From positions 25,364 through 89,363 of the forward strand of contig JBCCIS010000017.1 in assembly GCA_039028155.1 (NCBI GenBank): DNA of 64,000 nt, written 5' to 3'. A program made the translations under genes and the position numbers. Positions within the stretch are counted from its first letter, which is position 1; each line of letters opens with the position of its first letter. The DNA is from Pseudomonadota bacterium. Lineage in GTDB: Bacteria; Pseudomonadota; Alphaproteobacteria; SP197. Below are positions 1 to 10,906 of this stretch, piece by piece. The notes beneath the pieces were generated by a model. The model did not search any database. It saw only the letters and a list, made by a program, of their open reading frames with translations, and had not been told where the DNA came from.

Positions 1-1979
1 ACACCGATGTCCCAGGCTATCTCGCCACTCCACGCCTCCACCATGTCGACATCAAGCGGCATCGCGCCGTCGACGTCGACCAGGGACGACACACCCAGCG
101 GATCAAGGGCCTCACGATCGATCGTGCCACTCAGCGACAAGATGCGGCGCGCCTGCCCGTCGGCGACGAAGGCCTGGCTCATGTCCGCCCTGAACGGCAC
201 ACCGCCCAAGGTCATGTCGACGGCAACGTCCATGCTTGCGTTGTCGGCGCGCAATGTGCCAGTGGCACCTTGAACGCGGATGTCTCGGAAACCTGACGGC
301 AGACCGACACCGCTCAGATCCGCCGACAGTTCGAACGCGATGTCGCTGCTTGAGAGACCGGTCAAGTGCGGCAGAGTAATGTCCAGACGGCCAGTCGCGG
401 TTCCGCTCAACGGTTCGGTGCCCAGATCAAGCTCGTCGCCGACACCAAGGCTTGGATGGGTCCCGATCATGGCTAGATCGTTTGCCGGGCCGTCGAATGC
501 AAAACCGATCGCGGTTTCAGTGTTGGCGCTGAGCGGCGCGATGACGATCTCGCCCGCGCCAACCGTAAGATCGAGCAGTTTGCCACCCTGGGTTTCGGCT
601 ACCATACGGTCGTCGGCGATGGTGATGCGGCCGTCGACGCCGCTGATGGGCGGCATGTCACCGTAATAGGTGATCGTCGTGTTCGACACGTCGCCGACAA
701 ACCTGAAGTCTTCCAACGGCAAATTCCCGCGGGCGAGATCCTCAAGCCGCCAGTCGAAGTTCAAGACCACGCTGTTGGCCGTGCCGCCGGACAAGTGCTC
801 GACCACCCATTGCCGCGACGACGCGGAGGCCGTAAGCGGCCAATAACCCGGCAACGCGTCGACCGGCAGATTTTCGATCGTCACGTTCAGGTCAAAGACG
901 CTGTCGGAATCCAGTCCATCAAGGAAGGCATCACCCGAAACCAGAGCCTCGTCAGTCACCAAATGGAAGGCGTGCAGCTCGATGTCGCTGAGGCCGCGGC
1001 CGACCTCGCCCCGTGCCTCCCCGGTCGAAAAGAGAATGGTGTCGGCAAAGAAACCGGGAAAACTGAGCGACCCGCCACCAGCTTCGACCGCGAACCGGCC
1101 GTCCAGAAGGGCCAGATCGCGGTCCAGAGATAGCTGAACGCGCCCTGAGACCGGCGCTTGGATGCCGGCCAGCGGTTCAAGCGACGGCACCGCCTGGGCG
1201 AGTTTCTCGATCGGCACCTGCTGCAGGCCCAAATGCGCCATAAGGCGACCGTCATCGCGCCGGTAGACGGCGGAGACGTCGACAGGCACATCGACTTCAT
1301 CGAGACGCACCATGAGGTCACCGACCAGGCGCAGGTCGTCGCCCTCGTGGCGCATGACGATGTCGGCCTGCGGCGCGTTCCACACGACACCGAGATAAAG
1401 GTCATCGACCCACAGATCGGCATCGACGACGCTGACCTGATGAAGATCTTGAAGCGCCGGCAACGCGTTGCCGGCGTCAAGCAGCGCATCCATGATCGCC
1501 TCGCCACCCAGCAGGCCTTGGCGATGGTCGATCAGCGCCGCCTCGCTCTCGGCGGTCCGGTCGGCGCTGATATCAAGGGAAACCGCGCCATCGGCGTCGC
1601 GCACGACACGAATCCACGGTCGAATGACAGTGGCGTCGATGGGCCGGAACTCGCCGCGCAGCAGCGGCCCCAGGGCCAGGTCGATCGCCACCTCGCGGGC
1701 CGCGAACGCGGTCTGGCCGTCAATGCCGACGCCGCGCAAGCCGTAACCTCTGACCTCCAGCGTGCCTTCCCAGTCGCCCCAGGTCAGGACGGCCTGGTCG
1801 ATGCCCAGGCGGAACGCGCCGTCGTCGCGGTTAAGCGCGGCCTCAAGATAGGGCGTCACGTTGCCGAGCACGATCGGACCCTGAGTCAGCCGCCAAGCCA
1901 GCGCGGCCAGCAAGATCACGGCGATGCCGACCAGCGTGCCGAGCAAATGGACGACAAATCGTGTTGAACGGCGGGTCAC
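1..1979 (-). CDS. AsmA/YhdP-like membrane-anchored protein (3' end missing)
   Basis: The minus strand is open from a GTG at 1979 to the left edge (659 codons), with an in-frame TGA three codons before the GTG, so the N-terminus is fixed and the C-terminus lies outside the window. Residues about 7-30 form one hydrophobic segment preceded by Arg residues, as in an inner-membrane anchor facing the periplasm. The rest is a long run of alternating beta-type sequence with repeated phrases of the kind seen in AsmA-like and DUF3971/YhdP proteins (for example WTWGDWEG-like and LSGTIDREAL-like segments). The family is thought to form periplasmic bridges for phospholipid transport to the outer membrane. 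The family call rests on architecture and phrase style, not on a search. It diverges from glnE with 66 bp between starts. Confidence 0.6.
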   Translation of the reverse strand, partial: MTRRSTRFVVHLLGTLVGIAVILLAALAWRLTQGPIVLGNVTPYLEAALNRDDGAFRLGIDQAVLTWGDWEGTLEVRGYGLRGVGIDGQTAFAAREVAIDLALGPLLRGEFRPIDATVIRPWIRVVRDADGAVSLDISADRTAESEAALIDHRQGLLGGEAIMDALLDAGNALPALQDLHQVSVVDADLWVDDLYLGVVWNAPQADIVMRHEGDDLRLVGDLMVRLDEVDVPVDVSAVYRRDDGRLMAHLGLQQVPIEKLAQAVPSLEPLAGIQAPVSGRVQLSLDRDLALLDGRFAVEAGGGSLSFPGFFADTILFSTGEARGEVGRGLSDIELHAFHLVTDEALVSGDAFLDGLDSDSVFDLNVTIENLPVDALPGYWPLTASASSRQWVVEHLSGGTANSVVLNFDWRLEDLARGNLPLEDFRFVGDVSNTTITYYGDMPPISGVDGRITIADDRMVAETQGGKLLDLTVGAGEIVIAPLSANTETAIGFAFDGPANDLAMIGTHPSLGVGDELDLGTEPLSGTATGRLDITLPHLTGLSSSDIAFELSADLSGVGLPSGFRDIRVQGATGTLRADNASMDVAVDMTLGGVPFRADMSQAFVADGQARRILSLSGTIDREALDPLGVSSLVDVDGAMPLDVDMVEAWSGEIAWDIG

Positions 1980-2045
1980 GATAATTCAGATACCGATTGA
2001 ATTTTCATCAACTTAGCCGGTTTCCTCTCTTCACGGCGAGTCTCT

Positions 2046-5027
2046 ATGATGGGCGCCATGCACCTGCCCTACCTTGGCGGACTAACCGACCTGCCGAAGC
2101 CCGCCGATATGGAGCGTGCTGAACGCGGCCGTCTAGCATGGCATGACGCCGCTGTCGCGGCAGGTCTTGCCGATCACGCCGATGCGTTCGACGCCGATCC
2201 GAACGGCCAAGCTCTGATGGCCGCTGTGTTCGGCAATAGTCCCTATCTCTCACGCAGCCTCGAGCGACAACCAGTCCTGCTGACCGAATGGGCCGAAAAG
2301 GGCCCCGATCACATCGTGGACGTGGCCCTTGCGAGCCTCTATGACAACCGTCAAGAGCGTCCGGAAGGCATGATGAGCGCGCTTCGTGATGCAAGGCGTA
2401 ATGTCGCGGTCGCGGTGGCGCTCTCCGATATCACGGGATTGTGGCCACTTGAGCGCATCACGGGCGCGCTCTCTGACTTTGCCGCGGCGGCGATTGACGG
2501 CGCCCTGGCGAGCCTGCTGGCCCAGGCCGCGGCGGCAGGCAAGATCGGCTTGACGCACCCCGACGACCCGACGCGCGACAGCGGCTTCATCGTCCTTGGC
2601 ATGGGCAAGCTGGGCGGTGGCGAGCTGAATTACTCCAGTGATGTCGACCTGATTGTCCTGTGGGACGATGAGCGGCTGCAGGTGGCCGAAAACGAAGCGC
2701 CCCAGGCGATCTGCGTCCGCCTGACCCGCAATCTGGTCAAGATGCTGGAGGAACGGACCGCCGACGGTTACGTGCTGCGCACGGACTTGCGGCTCAGGCC
2801 TGACCCCGGCGCCACGCCGCTGGCACTGTCGGTCGATGCCGCCGAGCTCTACTACGAGAGCCTGGGCCAGAACTGGGAACGCGCGGCCCTGATCAAGGCG
2901 CGGCCGGTAGCCGGCGACGCAACCGCCGGCAACGCGTTTCTCGACCGCTTGACGCCCTTCATCTGGCGCCGTCATTTGGATTTCGCGGCGATCCAGGACA
3001 TCCATTCAATCAAACGGCAGATCCACGCGCATAAGGGCGGCGGCCAGATTGCCGTCGCCGGGCACAACGTCAAACTGGGCCGCGGCGGCATCCGGGAGAT
3101 CGAGTTCTTTGCCCAAACCCAGCAGTTGATCTTCGGCGGCCGGGACCGCCGCCTGCGGCCGCGCGCGACCTGCGAGGCGCTCAACGCCCTGGCCCGGGCG
3201 ACACGCATCGACCGGCAGACCGCCGACGATCTGATCGATGCTTATGGCAAACTGCGTCGCATCGAACATCGTCTGCAGATGATCGAGGACGCGCAAACCC
3301 ATTCGTTACCCGAGAGCGCGGATGCCCTGGCGGGTTTCGCGACGTTTCTCGGCTATGGCAGTGTCGATGCTTTCGCCGACGATCTGACCGGTATCCTGCG
3401 GCGTGTCGAGTCCCACTACGCCGACCTGTTCGAGGAGGCTGAGCCGCTTTCGGGCGGCGGCGATGGTGACGAGGCCGGCAACCTGGTCTTCACCGGCAAC
3501 GAGGACGACCCGGACACGCTGGCGACGTTGACCCGGATGGGCTTTGCCGACGCCGCCGCCATCGCGGCCGTGGTACGCGGCTGGCACCACGGCAGGGTGC
3601 GCGCGACACGCAGCCGCCGGGCCCGTGAGATCCTGACCGAGCTGGTCCCCGATCTGCTGAACGCCTTTGCCGGCGGCGTCAATCCCGATGCCGCGCTCAT
3701 GCGGTTCAACGAGTTTCTCGACCACCTGCCGGCGGGCGTACAACTATTTTCGCTGTTTCAGAGCAACGCCGGCCTGCTCGCGCTGGTCGCCAACATCATG
3801 GGCACCGCGCCGCGCTTGGCCGAGCACTTGGCCCGCACGCCGACCCTGCTGGACCATGTGCTGTCGCCCGACTTTTTCGAGGCGCTACCGGATGCGAGAA
3901 CCCTGGAGGCCGACGCCACCGCCGAACTTGCCTTGGCGCAAGACGAGGAAGACCTGCTCGACCGGATCCGCCGGTGGACCCACGATCGCGAGTTTCAGCT
4001 TGGCGTCCAGCTGCTGCTGGGCAAGGTCACGCCAGGGGACGCCGCGCGTAGCCTTTCTGATTTGACCGATGCGTCGTTGCGCGCCCTGATACCCCATGTC
4101 GCCGAGCAGTTCGCCGGTCAACACGGCATGGTACCCGACGGCGGCATGGCGGTTCTGGCGCTCGGCAAGTACGGCAGCCGGGAGCTGAACTTCGGATCCG
4201 ATCTGGACCTGGTGTTCATCTATGGCACGCGCGGCGACGCCGATGCCTCCGACGGCCCCAAGCCGCTTGCCGCCAGCCAGTACTTTATCCGCCTGTGCCA
4301 ACGCATGCTGAACGCGCTGACCACCATGACCAATGCCGGGCGTCTGTTCGAGATCGACATGCGGCTGCGCCCCTCAGGCAGCGCCGGGCCTCTGGCGTCG
4401 GAGGTCTCCGGTTTCCTGCGCTATCACCGCGACGACGCCTGGACATGGGAGCACCTTGCCCTCACCCGCTCGCGCATCGTGCTGGCGCCCGAATGGCTGG
4501 CCCGGGAAATCAATGAAGGCATCCGCGCCAAACTGATGAGCCCGCGCGACGCACCAAGACTTGCCCACCACATTGTCGACATGCGCGCGCGTATTGCCGG
4601 CCGTCATCCGCCGCGCGACAGTTTCGACATCAAGTTTTCCGATGGCGGGCTGATCGATCTGGACTTCATCGCGCAGTTTCTGGTGCTGCGTTACGCCGAC
4701 GCGCATCCCTCCATCATCGCGAACAACTCCGTCGACGTGCTTGAGCGAGCCGTCGAGGCGGGCCTGGTCGACGAAGGCCTGGCGCGCGATCTGATCGCCG
4801 CGCGCCAGCGTATGCATGAGGTCCAGGGCATCTTGCGGCTGGCGATGGCGCAGCCTACCGATGAAGCGGAATTCCCGCAGGCGCTGTGCGATATGCTGGT
4901 GCGCATGACGGGCGAGGCATCATTCGACGCCCTGCGACAAGAGCTTGAAAACGATCAGGCCCGTGTCAAAGAAACGTTCGAAGATTTGATCACCAACATC
5001 GCAGCAACGGAGGACAGCGAATCATGA
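2046..5027 (+). CDS. glnE: Bifunctional glutamine-synthetase adenylyltransferase / adenylyl-removing enzyme
   Basis: The 993-residue product has the length of GlnE and two nucleotidyltransferase halves. The N-terminal (deadenylylating) half has GELNYSSDVDLI at residues 192-203; the C-terminal (adenylylating) half has RELNFGSDLDLVFIY at about 712-726. Each carries the paired Asp metal ligands. GlnE adds or removes AMP on glutamine synthetase in response to PII protein and glutamine, setting nitrogen assimilation in the cytoplasm. The start at 2046 is followed by another ATG at 2049 and one at 2058; none has a strong ribosome site, so the first few residues are uncertain. Its stop overlaps the start of bcp by four bases (ATGA), which suggests coupled translation. 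Confidence 0.95.
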   Translation: MMGAMHLPYLGGLTDLPKPADMERAERGRLAWHDAAVAAGLADHADAFDADPNGQALMAAVFGNSPYLSRSLERQPVLLTEWAEKGPDHIVDVALASLYDNRQERPEGMMSALRDARRNVAVAVALSDITGLWPLERITGALSDFAAAAIDGALASLLAQAAAAGKIGLTHPDDPTRDSGFIVLGMGKLGGGELNYSSDVDLIVLWDDERLQVAENEAPQAICVRLTRNLVKMLEERTADGYVLRTDLRLRPDPGATPLALSVDAAELYYESLGQNWERAALIKARPVAGDATAGNAFLDRLTPFIWRRHLDFAAIQDIHSIKRQIHAHKGGGQIAVAGHNVKLGRGGIREIEFFAQTQQLIFGGRDRRLRPRATCEALNALARATRIDRQTADDLIDAYGKLRRIEHRLQMIEDAQTHSLPESADALAGFATFLGYGSVDAFADDLTGILRRVESHYADLFEEAEPLSGGGDGDEAGNLVFTGNEDDPDTLATLTRMGFADAAAIAAVVRGWHHGRVRATRSRRAREILTELVPDLLNAFAGGVNPDAALMRFNEFLDHLPAGVQLFSLFQSNAGLLALVANIMGTAPRLAEHLARTPTLLDHVLSPDFFEALPDARTLEADATAELALAQDEEDLLDRIRRWTHDREFQLGVQLLLGKVTPGDAARSLSDLTDASLRALIPHVAEQFAGQHGMVPDGGMAVLALGKYGSRELNFGSDLDLVFIYGTRGDADASDGPKPLAASQYFIRLCQRMLNALTTMTNAGRLFEIDMRLRPSGSAGPLASEVSGFLRYHRDDAWTWEHLALTRSRIVLAPEWLAREINEGIRAKLMSPRDAPRLAHHIVDMRARIAGRHPPRDSFDIKFSDGGLIDLDFIAQFLVLRYADAHPSIIANNSVDVLERAVEAGLVDEGLARDLIAARQRMHEVQGILRLAMAQPTDEAEFPQALCDMLVRMTGEASFDALRQELENDQARVKETFEDLITNIAATEDSES

Positions 5028-5494
5028 GCGGCCCCCAACCCGGCGACAAGGCACCCGCCTTCAAGGCACCCACCGACGGTGACGGCACCGTCGACCTGGC
5101 CAAACTGAAGGGCCAGAACGTCATCCTTTACTTCTATCCCAAAGATGACACGCCCGGATGCACGAAAGAGGCATGCGCGTTCCGCGATCAACTGCCGGAT
5201 TTCACCAAGGCCGATGCGGTGATCCTGGGCGTGTCGCGCGACACCGTCAAAAAGCACGACAAATTCAAGGCCAAGTACGACCTGCCCTTCACGCTCATCT
5301 CCGACGAAGACGGCGCGATCACCGAGGCCTATGGAACCTGGGTCGAAAAGAGCATGTATGGCCGCACCTACATGGGCATCGAACGCGCGACCTTCCTTAT
5401 CGACAAGAAGGGCGTCGTGCGCGAGGTCTGGCGTAAGGTGAAGGTCAAGGGTCACTCCGACGCCGTGCTCGAGGCGGTCAAGGAGCTCGCCTGA
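5024..5494 (+). CDS. bcp: Thioredoxin-dependent thiol peroxidase (peroxiredoxin Q/Bcp)
   Basis: A 156-residue peroxiredoxin that reduces hydrogen peroxide and organic peroxides with electrons from thioredoxin. The active-site stretch YPKDDTPGCTKEACAFRD gives the peroxidatic Cys46 and the resolving Cys51 five residues later, the arrangement of atypical 2-Cys Bcp proteins. The conserved Thr two residues before Cys46-Pro-Gly is present, and the length matches the family. The start codon overlaps the glnE stop in an ATGA, and a DUF455 gene follows two bases after its stop, so the three are probably one transcript. Confidence 0.95.
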   Translation: MSGPQPGDKAPAFKAPTDGDGTVDLAKLKGQNVILYFYPKDDTPGCTKEACAFRDQLPDFTKADAVILGVSRDTVKKHDKFKAKYDLPFTLISDEDGAITEAYGTWVEKSMYGRTYMGIERATFLIDKKGVVREVWRKVKVKGHSDAVLEAVKELA

Positions 5495-5496
5495 CG

Positions 5497-6297
5497 GTGT
5501 CGACAGGCTACCGTGGCGCCGCGATTGCCGCGCTGCGGACAGGTGAACCGGAGGCGAAGGCGACGGCGGTTCGCGCCATGGCAAAGGACTGGCGCGATGG
5601 GAGACGCGAGCCGGGACAGGGAACCCTGCCGGACCGTCCGGCACGCCCCGATCGGCCCGAGTTGACACGGCCCGGCGACATGCCGAAACGCCGCGCGCTC
5701 ACCACGCGCGCCGGTCAGGTCGCGCTGTTGCACGCCCTCGCCCACATCGAATTCAACGCCATCGATCTTGCCTGCGACCTCGTAGCACGCTTCGACGACA
5801 TGCCGCCGACTTTCTATGGCGATTGGATCGGCGTTGCCGATGACGAAGCGCGCCACTTTCAGATGCTCAGGCGCCGGCTCCAGGAGCTCGACGCCGATTA
5901 TGGCGATCTGCCTGCCCATGACGGGCTGTGGCAGGCCGCCGACGACACCCGTGACGACATCCTCGCGCGTCTCGCCGTCGTACCCCTGGTGCTCGAGGCG
6001 CGAGGGCTCGACGTGACGCCGGCCATGATCACGCGCCTGAAGCGCGCCGGTGACCACGACAGCGTCGCCATCCTGGAGGTCATCTATCGCGAAGAGATCG
6101 ACCACGTGGCGGCAGGCAGCCGCTGGTTCACTCATGTCTGCGAACAACGTGGTCTGGACCCCGCGCCGACATGGCGCATGGTCGTCAGAGAGCGTTTCAA
6201 GGGTGATCTGAAGCCGCCGTTCAACGATACGGCGCGCCAGGCGGCCGGTCTGCCCAGTGCCTTTTATGAGGCGCTCAGTTCTTCGCCTTCGGTGTGA
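5497..6297 (+). CDS. DUF455 ferritin-like protein
   Basis: A 266-residue protein starting at GTG 5497, two bases after bcp. It has helical segments with ferritin-type metal ligands: HIEFNAID near residue 83-90 (Glu85), DDEARHF near 116-121 (Glu117, His120), and REEIDHV near 198-204 (Glu200, His203). This pattern matches the DUF455 family, whose reaction is not established; a di-iron or di-manganese site is likely from the ligands. Its position behind a peroxidase is compatible with an oxidative-stress or metal role, but this is inference. The last 23 bases overlap the 3' end of the convergent regulator gene. Confidence 0.85.
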   Translation: MSTGYRGAAIAALRTGEPEAKATAVRAMAKDWRDGRREPGQGTLPDRPARPDRPELTRPGDMPKRRALTTRAGQVALLHALAHIEFNAIDLACDLVARFDDMPPTFYGDWIGVADDEARHFQMLRRRLQELDADYGDLPAHDGLWQAADDTRDDILARLAVVPLVLEARGLDVTPAMITRLKRAGDHDSVAILEVIYREEIDHVAAGSRWFTHVCEQRGLDPAPTWRMVVRERFKGDLKPPFNDTARQAAGLPSAFYEALSSSPSV

Positions 6298-6928
6298 TGC
6301 GATAGGCGCAACGTCTGGCACCGGCCAATATGTGGCTGGTACGCTCGACCGTAACCTGGTCGCCAAGGGCGCTCTGAAAAACTTCCAGCTCCGAGCGACA
6401 CAATCCTTGGCAGACTTTCGCTGCCGCGCAGATAGGACAATGGTTCTCAGCCAGCAGGTAGCTGCCGTCGTCCTCCTTGCGCCACTCCGCCATGTAGCCT
6501 TCCTTGCTGCGCAGTTCGACAAGGCCGGCAATGCGCTGCTCGATCGAGCGGCAGCCGTTCAGGCTTTGGCCGTAGGCGTCCTGCATCTCACTCGTGCGCG
6601 CGGTGATCAAGCGATCAAGGCCATCGGCGCCGAACAGGTCCTCGATGCTCTTCAGCATGGCGACGGCCAGTTCGCTATGTCCGTCGGGAAAGCGGCCGTT
6701 GCCGGTTTCCGTCAGATGCCAGTGACGGGACGGGCGGCCGACACCCGCACGCTCGTCGCGGAACGTGACGAGATCGTCTTCCTGAAGGCGGTAGAGGTGC
6801 TGGCGCACGCCCATGGCGGTAATGCCAAGTCGCTCGCCCAGCGCCTGAGCGGTCAATTCGCCCTTGGTCTTCAGCAGGAAAAGGATGCGATCCTGCGTCG
6901 GTCGTTGATCACCAGCCATGGCGCTCAT
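6275..6928 (-). CDS. HTH transcriptional regulator with a C-terminal Cys cluster (SufR/COG2345-like)
   Basis: The 217-residue product has an N-terminal winged helix (about residues 10-75; TAQALGERLGITAMGVRQHL is the recognition region) and a C-terminal metal-type cysteine group at residues 164, 167, 173, 177 and 207 (HCPICAAAKVCQGLC, then RRCAYRI). This layout is that of COG2345/SufR-type regulators, some of which bind an Fe-S cluster and repress suf genes. No suf gene is nearby, so the target is unknown. Two start codons are possible (6928 and 6919). The gene is convergent with DUF455 and overlaps it by 23 bp. The upstream 80 bp separate it from prfB and must hold its promoter. Confidence 0.75.
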   Translation of the reverse strand: MSAMAGDQRPTQDRILFLLKTKGELTAQALGERLGITAMGVRQHLYRLQEDDLVTFRDERAGVGRPSRHWHLTETGNGRFPDGHSELAVAMLKSIEDLFGADGLDRLITARTSEMQDAYGQSLNGCRSIEQRIAGLVELRSKEGYMAEWRKEDDGSYLLAENHCPICAAAKVCQGLCRSELEVFQSALGDQVTVERTSHILAGARRCAYRITPKAKN

Positions 6929-7007
6929 GCGATTCGGTCCACAGTAAACCTAGCATTTTCTTTCTAAAGTGTCGAAAACAGCCTGCCAACAACGGATCTA
7001 GCGCGTC

Positions 7008-8142
<1,135 letters not shown>

Positions 8143-8245
8143 GACGTTCTCCAAAGGCGTTTCGGGCGGCAACCTGACGATGCGCCGCCCTCGCGTCAAG
8201 CCTGCTTGTGGGAACACCCTGTGGTTCGCTATGGCGAAGCTCGGT

Positions 8246-10660
8246 CTAGTAGAGACCGGATGCGTCCAGACTGTCGGCGTGTTCACTGCTGGTCGGGCTG
8301 GTGCCATACTTGAATGCCTCGACCAGGACGCGGCTGGTGCCGGCGCCAGGCAAGAGGCCGTTGTCGGCGTCGATGCGGACGAGCTCAAGGCCCGGCGGGA
8401 TACGGAACGGGATGCCGGGCGTCTCGGCCAAGGCCGCTTCCATGAACGCCTTGAAGATCGGCCCGGCGACCGCGGAGCCAGCCTCGCGCGGGCCGAGCGA
8501 TTCCGGCTGATCGAACCCGACATAGACGCCGACGACGAGGTCCGGTGAAAAGCCGACGAACCAGGCGTCACGATATTCGTTCGTGGTGCCGGTCTTGCCG
8601 CCGAGCGGCTTGCCGATGGTCGAGATGCGCGCACCGGTGCCGCGCAACACGACGCCCTCCAGCAAGGACACCATCTGATAGGCCGTGGTCGCCTCGACCA
8701 CCTGCTCACGCAGGTCCGGCAGGCGCGGTATCTCGGCACCTTCGTGCCAGACGTCGGCCTGGCACACCAGACAGGTCCGCTCATCGCGCTGCCAGATGGT
8801 CAAGCCGTTGCGGTCCTGGATACGTTCGATCAACGAGGGCTCGATGCGCATGCCGCCGTTGACGATCATGCCGTAGGCCGTTGTCATCTGCAGCAGTGTC
8901 GTCTCGCCGGCGCCCAACGCCATCGGCAGATAAGGCGGCAGGTCCTCGATCACGCCGAAGCGCGAGGCGTAGTCGGCGATGACATCCATGCCCAACTGGT
9001 TGGCCAGGCGCACGGTCATAAGGTTGCGCGACTTCTCAAGCCCCAGGCGCAGGGTCGAGAGCCCATAAAACTCCTGTGTGTAGTTCGCCGGCCGCCAATC
9101 GGGCAACCCCTCGCCCTGGGCGAACACGATCGGCGCGTCCTCGACCAGGCTCGCCGGCGTAAAACCGTTGTCGAGGGCCGCCATGTAGACGAATGGCTTG
9201 AACGCGGAACCCGGCTGGCGCAACGCCTGGGTCGCACGATTGAACTCACTGTCGGCATAACTGAAGCCGCCTTCCATCGCCAGGATGCGGCCGGTATGCG
9301 GATCAAGCGCGATGATCGCGCCGCCGACTTCGGGGATCTGACGCATGGCGAGAAAACGCACGTCATCGCCGCCGTTCCAATCATCCGGCGCGTCGTAGTC
9401 GCGCACGCCGATAATGTCGCCGGTGTTCAGCACATCCGAGGCCCGGCTGACGGCGGGGCCCAGGCTGCCGTCTTCCTGCACCCGGCGCGCCCAGGTCAGA
9501 TAGCTCGACGGAATATAGCCGGTCGTGCCGTCGGCAAGCCCTATGGTCGCGCCGGCGCTGTCGGCTTCCAGAACGACGCCCTTGAACCACGGCGCCAACG
9601 CTTCCGGCTCCTCATAGGCGGCAAGCCGCTCGGCCCAATCGTCGCCTAGTTCCATGGTGTCGAAGGGACCGCGCCAACCGTGCCGGCGGTCATACTCGGC
9701 AAGGCCGTCGCGCAATACCGTGCGCGCGATATCCTGCAGCCAGGGATCGATGGTGGAGCGCACATAGAGCCCGCCTTCATAGAGCGCGTCGGTACCATAG
9801 AGCTCGACAATCTGGCGGCGGATGTCCTCGGTCGCGTAATCGGCGACAGCGATGTCGGCGGCCTCGCGTGGATGGACTTCGAGCGGTTCGCTCTGGGCCG
9901 CGGCAGCCTCGGCGCGGGTGATCAAGCCGTCGGCGAACATGCGCGCGATGACCCAGTCGCGTCGGGTCTTGGCTTCTGCCGTGCGGTTAATCGGATGGTA
10001 GTTGTTGGGCGCTTTCGGCAACGCCGCCAGGTAGGCCGCTTCGGCGATGGTCAATTCGTCGAGCGGTTTGTCGAAATAGGCAAGTGCTGCCGCGGCGACG
10101 CCATAGGCGCCGTAACCCAGATAAATCTCGTTGAGATAGAGCTCGAGAATGCGTTCCTTGCTCAACGCCTCCTCGATGCGGAACGCCAGGATGGCTTCCT
10201 TGATCTTGCGTTCGATCGAGACCTCGTTGGTCAACAGGAAGTTCTTGGCAACCTGCTGGGTGATGGTCGATGCGCCCTGCATGCGCCGGTCTTCGCCGAG
10301 GTTGCGCAGGTTGACGATGGCCGCGCGAACGACGCCCAGAGGATCGACACCGCGATGCTCGTAGAAGTGCTGGTCCTCGGCCGCAAGGAACGCGTCGATG
10401 ACCCGCTGAGGAATCGCTTCGATCGGAACGAACACGCGTTGCTGAATGGCGTACTCCGCCATCAGGCGCCCGTCGCCGGCATAGACGCGCGTGGCGACCG
10501 GCGGTTCGTAGTCCGCGAGCTGCCGGTATTCCGGCAGGTCGCGTCCGTATTCATAGAAAATGTACGCAACAACGGCGACCGCCGCCACAACGCCAAGCGT
10601 TAGCAGCCCGAACAGCCAAACAAGGGCACGTAGCACGCGAGATCGGCGTTGTTTTGCCAA
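8246..10660 (-). CDS. mrcA: Penicillin-binding protein 1A (bifunctional transglycosylase/transpeptidase)
   Basis: An 804-residue class A PBP that polymerises and cross-links peptidoglycan on the periplasmic side of the inner membrane. It has a single N-terminal membrane anchor (about 11-35), a GT51 domain with catalytic Glu95 (AAEDQHFYEHRG) and the GASTITQQVAKN motif near 129, and a transpeptidase domain with SAFK (Ser485, Lys488), SRN (544-546) and KTGTT (689). An OB-like insert region lies between (about 320-420). The start is TTG at 10660 with GGAG eight bases upstream. prfB follows 103 bp downstream and amiC lies upstream, the usual alphaproteobacterial order. Confidence 0.95.
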   Translation of the reverse strand: MAKQRRSRVLRALVWLFGLLTLGVVAAVAVVAYIFYEYGRDLPEYRQLADYEPPVATRVYAGDGRLMAEYAIQQRVFVPIEAIPQRVIDAFLAAEDQHFYEHRGVDPLGVVRAAIVNLRNLGEDRRMQGASTITQQVAKNFLLTNEVSIERKIKEAILAFRIEEALSKERILELYLNEIYLGYGAYGVAAAALAYFDKPLDELTIAEAAYLAALPKAPNNYHPINRTAEAKTRRDWVIARMFADGLITRAEAAAAQSEPLEVHPREAADIAVADYATEDIRRQIVELYGTDALYEGGLYVRSTIDPWLQDIARTVLRDGLAEYDRRHGWRGPFDTMELGDDWAERLAAYEEPEALAPWFKGVVLEADSAGATIGLADGTTGYIPSSYLTWARRVQEDGSLGPAVSRASDVLNTGDIIGVRDYDAPDDWNGGDDVRFLAMRQIPEVGGAIIALDPHTGRILAMEGGFSYADSEFNRATQALRQPGSAFKPFVYMAALDNGFTPASLVEDAPIVFAQGEGLPDWRPANYTQEFYGLSTLRLGLEKSRNLMTVRLANQLGMDVIADYASRFGVIEDLPPYLPMALGAGETTLLQMTTAYGMIVNGGMRIEPSLIERIQDRNGLTIWQRDERTCLVCQADVWHEGAEIPRLPDLREQVVEATTAYQMVSLLEGVVLRGTGARISTIGKPLGGKTGTTNEYRDAWFVGFSPDLVVGVYVGFDQPESLGPREAGSAVAGPIFKAFMEAALAETPGIPFRIPPGLELVRIDADNGLLPGAGTSRVLVEAFKYGTSPTSSEHADSLDASGLY

Positions 10661-10775
10661 ATATCGTCTCCAGGGCCGCCCGACTATGGCTCCGAATTAT
10701 GGCGCGGATGGGACACCCAGCTTAAGTCCCGCCGTCACACATTCATGCAATATGCGACACCGTTAACCTTCTCTT

Positions 10776-10802
10776 AGCGTGAAGTCGAGCAAGATTCACG
10801 CT
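10776..10802. promoter_or_regulatory. Dyad AGCGTGAA-N11-TTCACGCT upstream of mrcA
   Basis: A perfect 8-bp inverted repeat (10776-10783 and 10795-10802) lies in the 244-bp gap between amiC and mrcA. It could be an operator for mrcA or the stem of an RNA hairpin after amiC; no T-run follows on either strand, so it is not a typical terminator. Confidence 0.3.
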
Positions 10803-10845
10803 GTTGATTCAGCTGGAAGCGCGGTCTGCTCTACCCATAGATGGC

Positions 10846-10906
10846 GAGCGGATTCACACGTTTAGGTGGAACCTTCAGCCGGTTCCGCCCAAACACGATC
10901 CGCTCT
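10846..10906. repeat. Palindromic intergenic element, copy C1 (AGCGGAT...ATCCGCTCT)
   Basis: Near-perfect inverted repeat: GAGCGGATTCACACG-TTTAGGTGGAACC on the left arm and GGTTCCGCCCAAACACG-ATCCGCTCT on the right, with a 7-bp loop. Its right end (GCTCT) runs into the amiC stop codon, so on the amiC strand the gene ends TAG-AGCGGAT. The same arms recur in the fabF-acpP gap (63359-63420), and a diverged relative follows panB. It will form a strong hairpin in the amiC transcript. Confidence 0.85.

Noticed and set aside
795..1967. Plus-strand open frames of 112 and 269 codons
   Set aside because: They lie opposite the continuous minus-strand AsmA-like frame, have no recognisable domains, and the minus frame has a membrane anchor and clear start.
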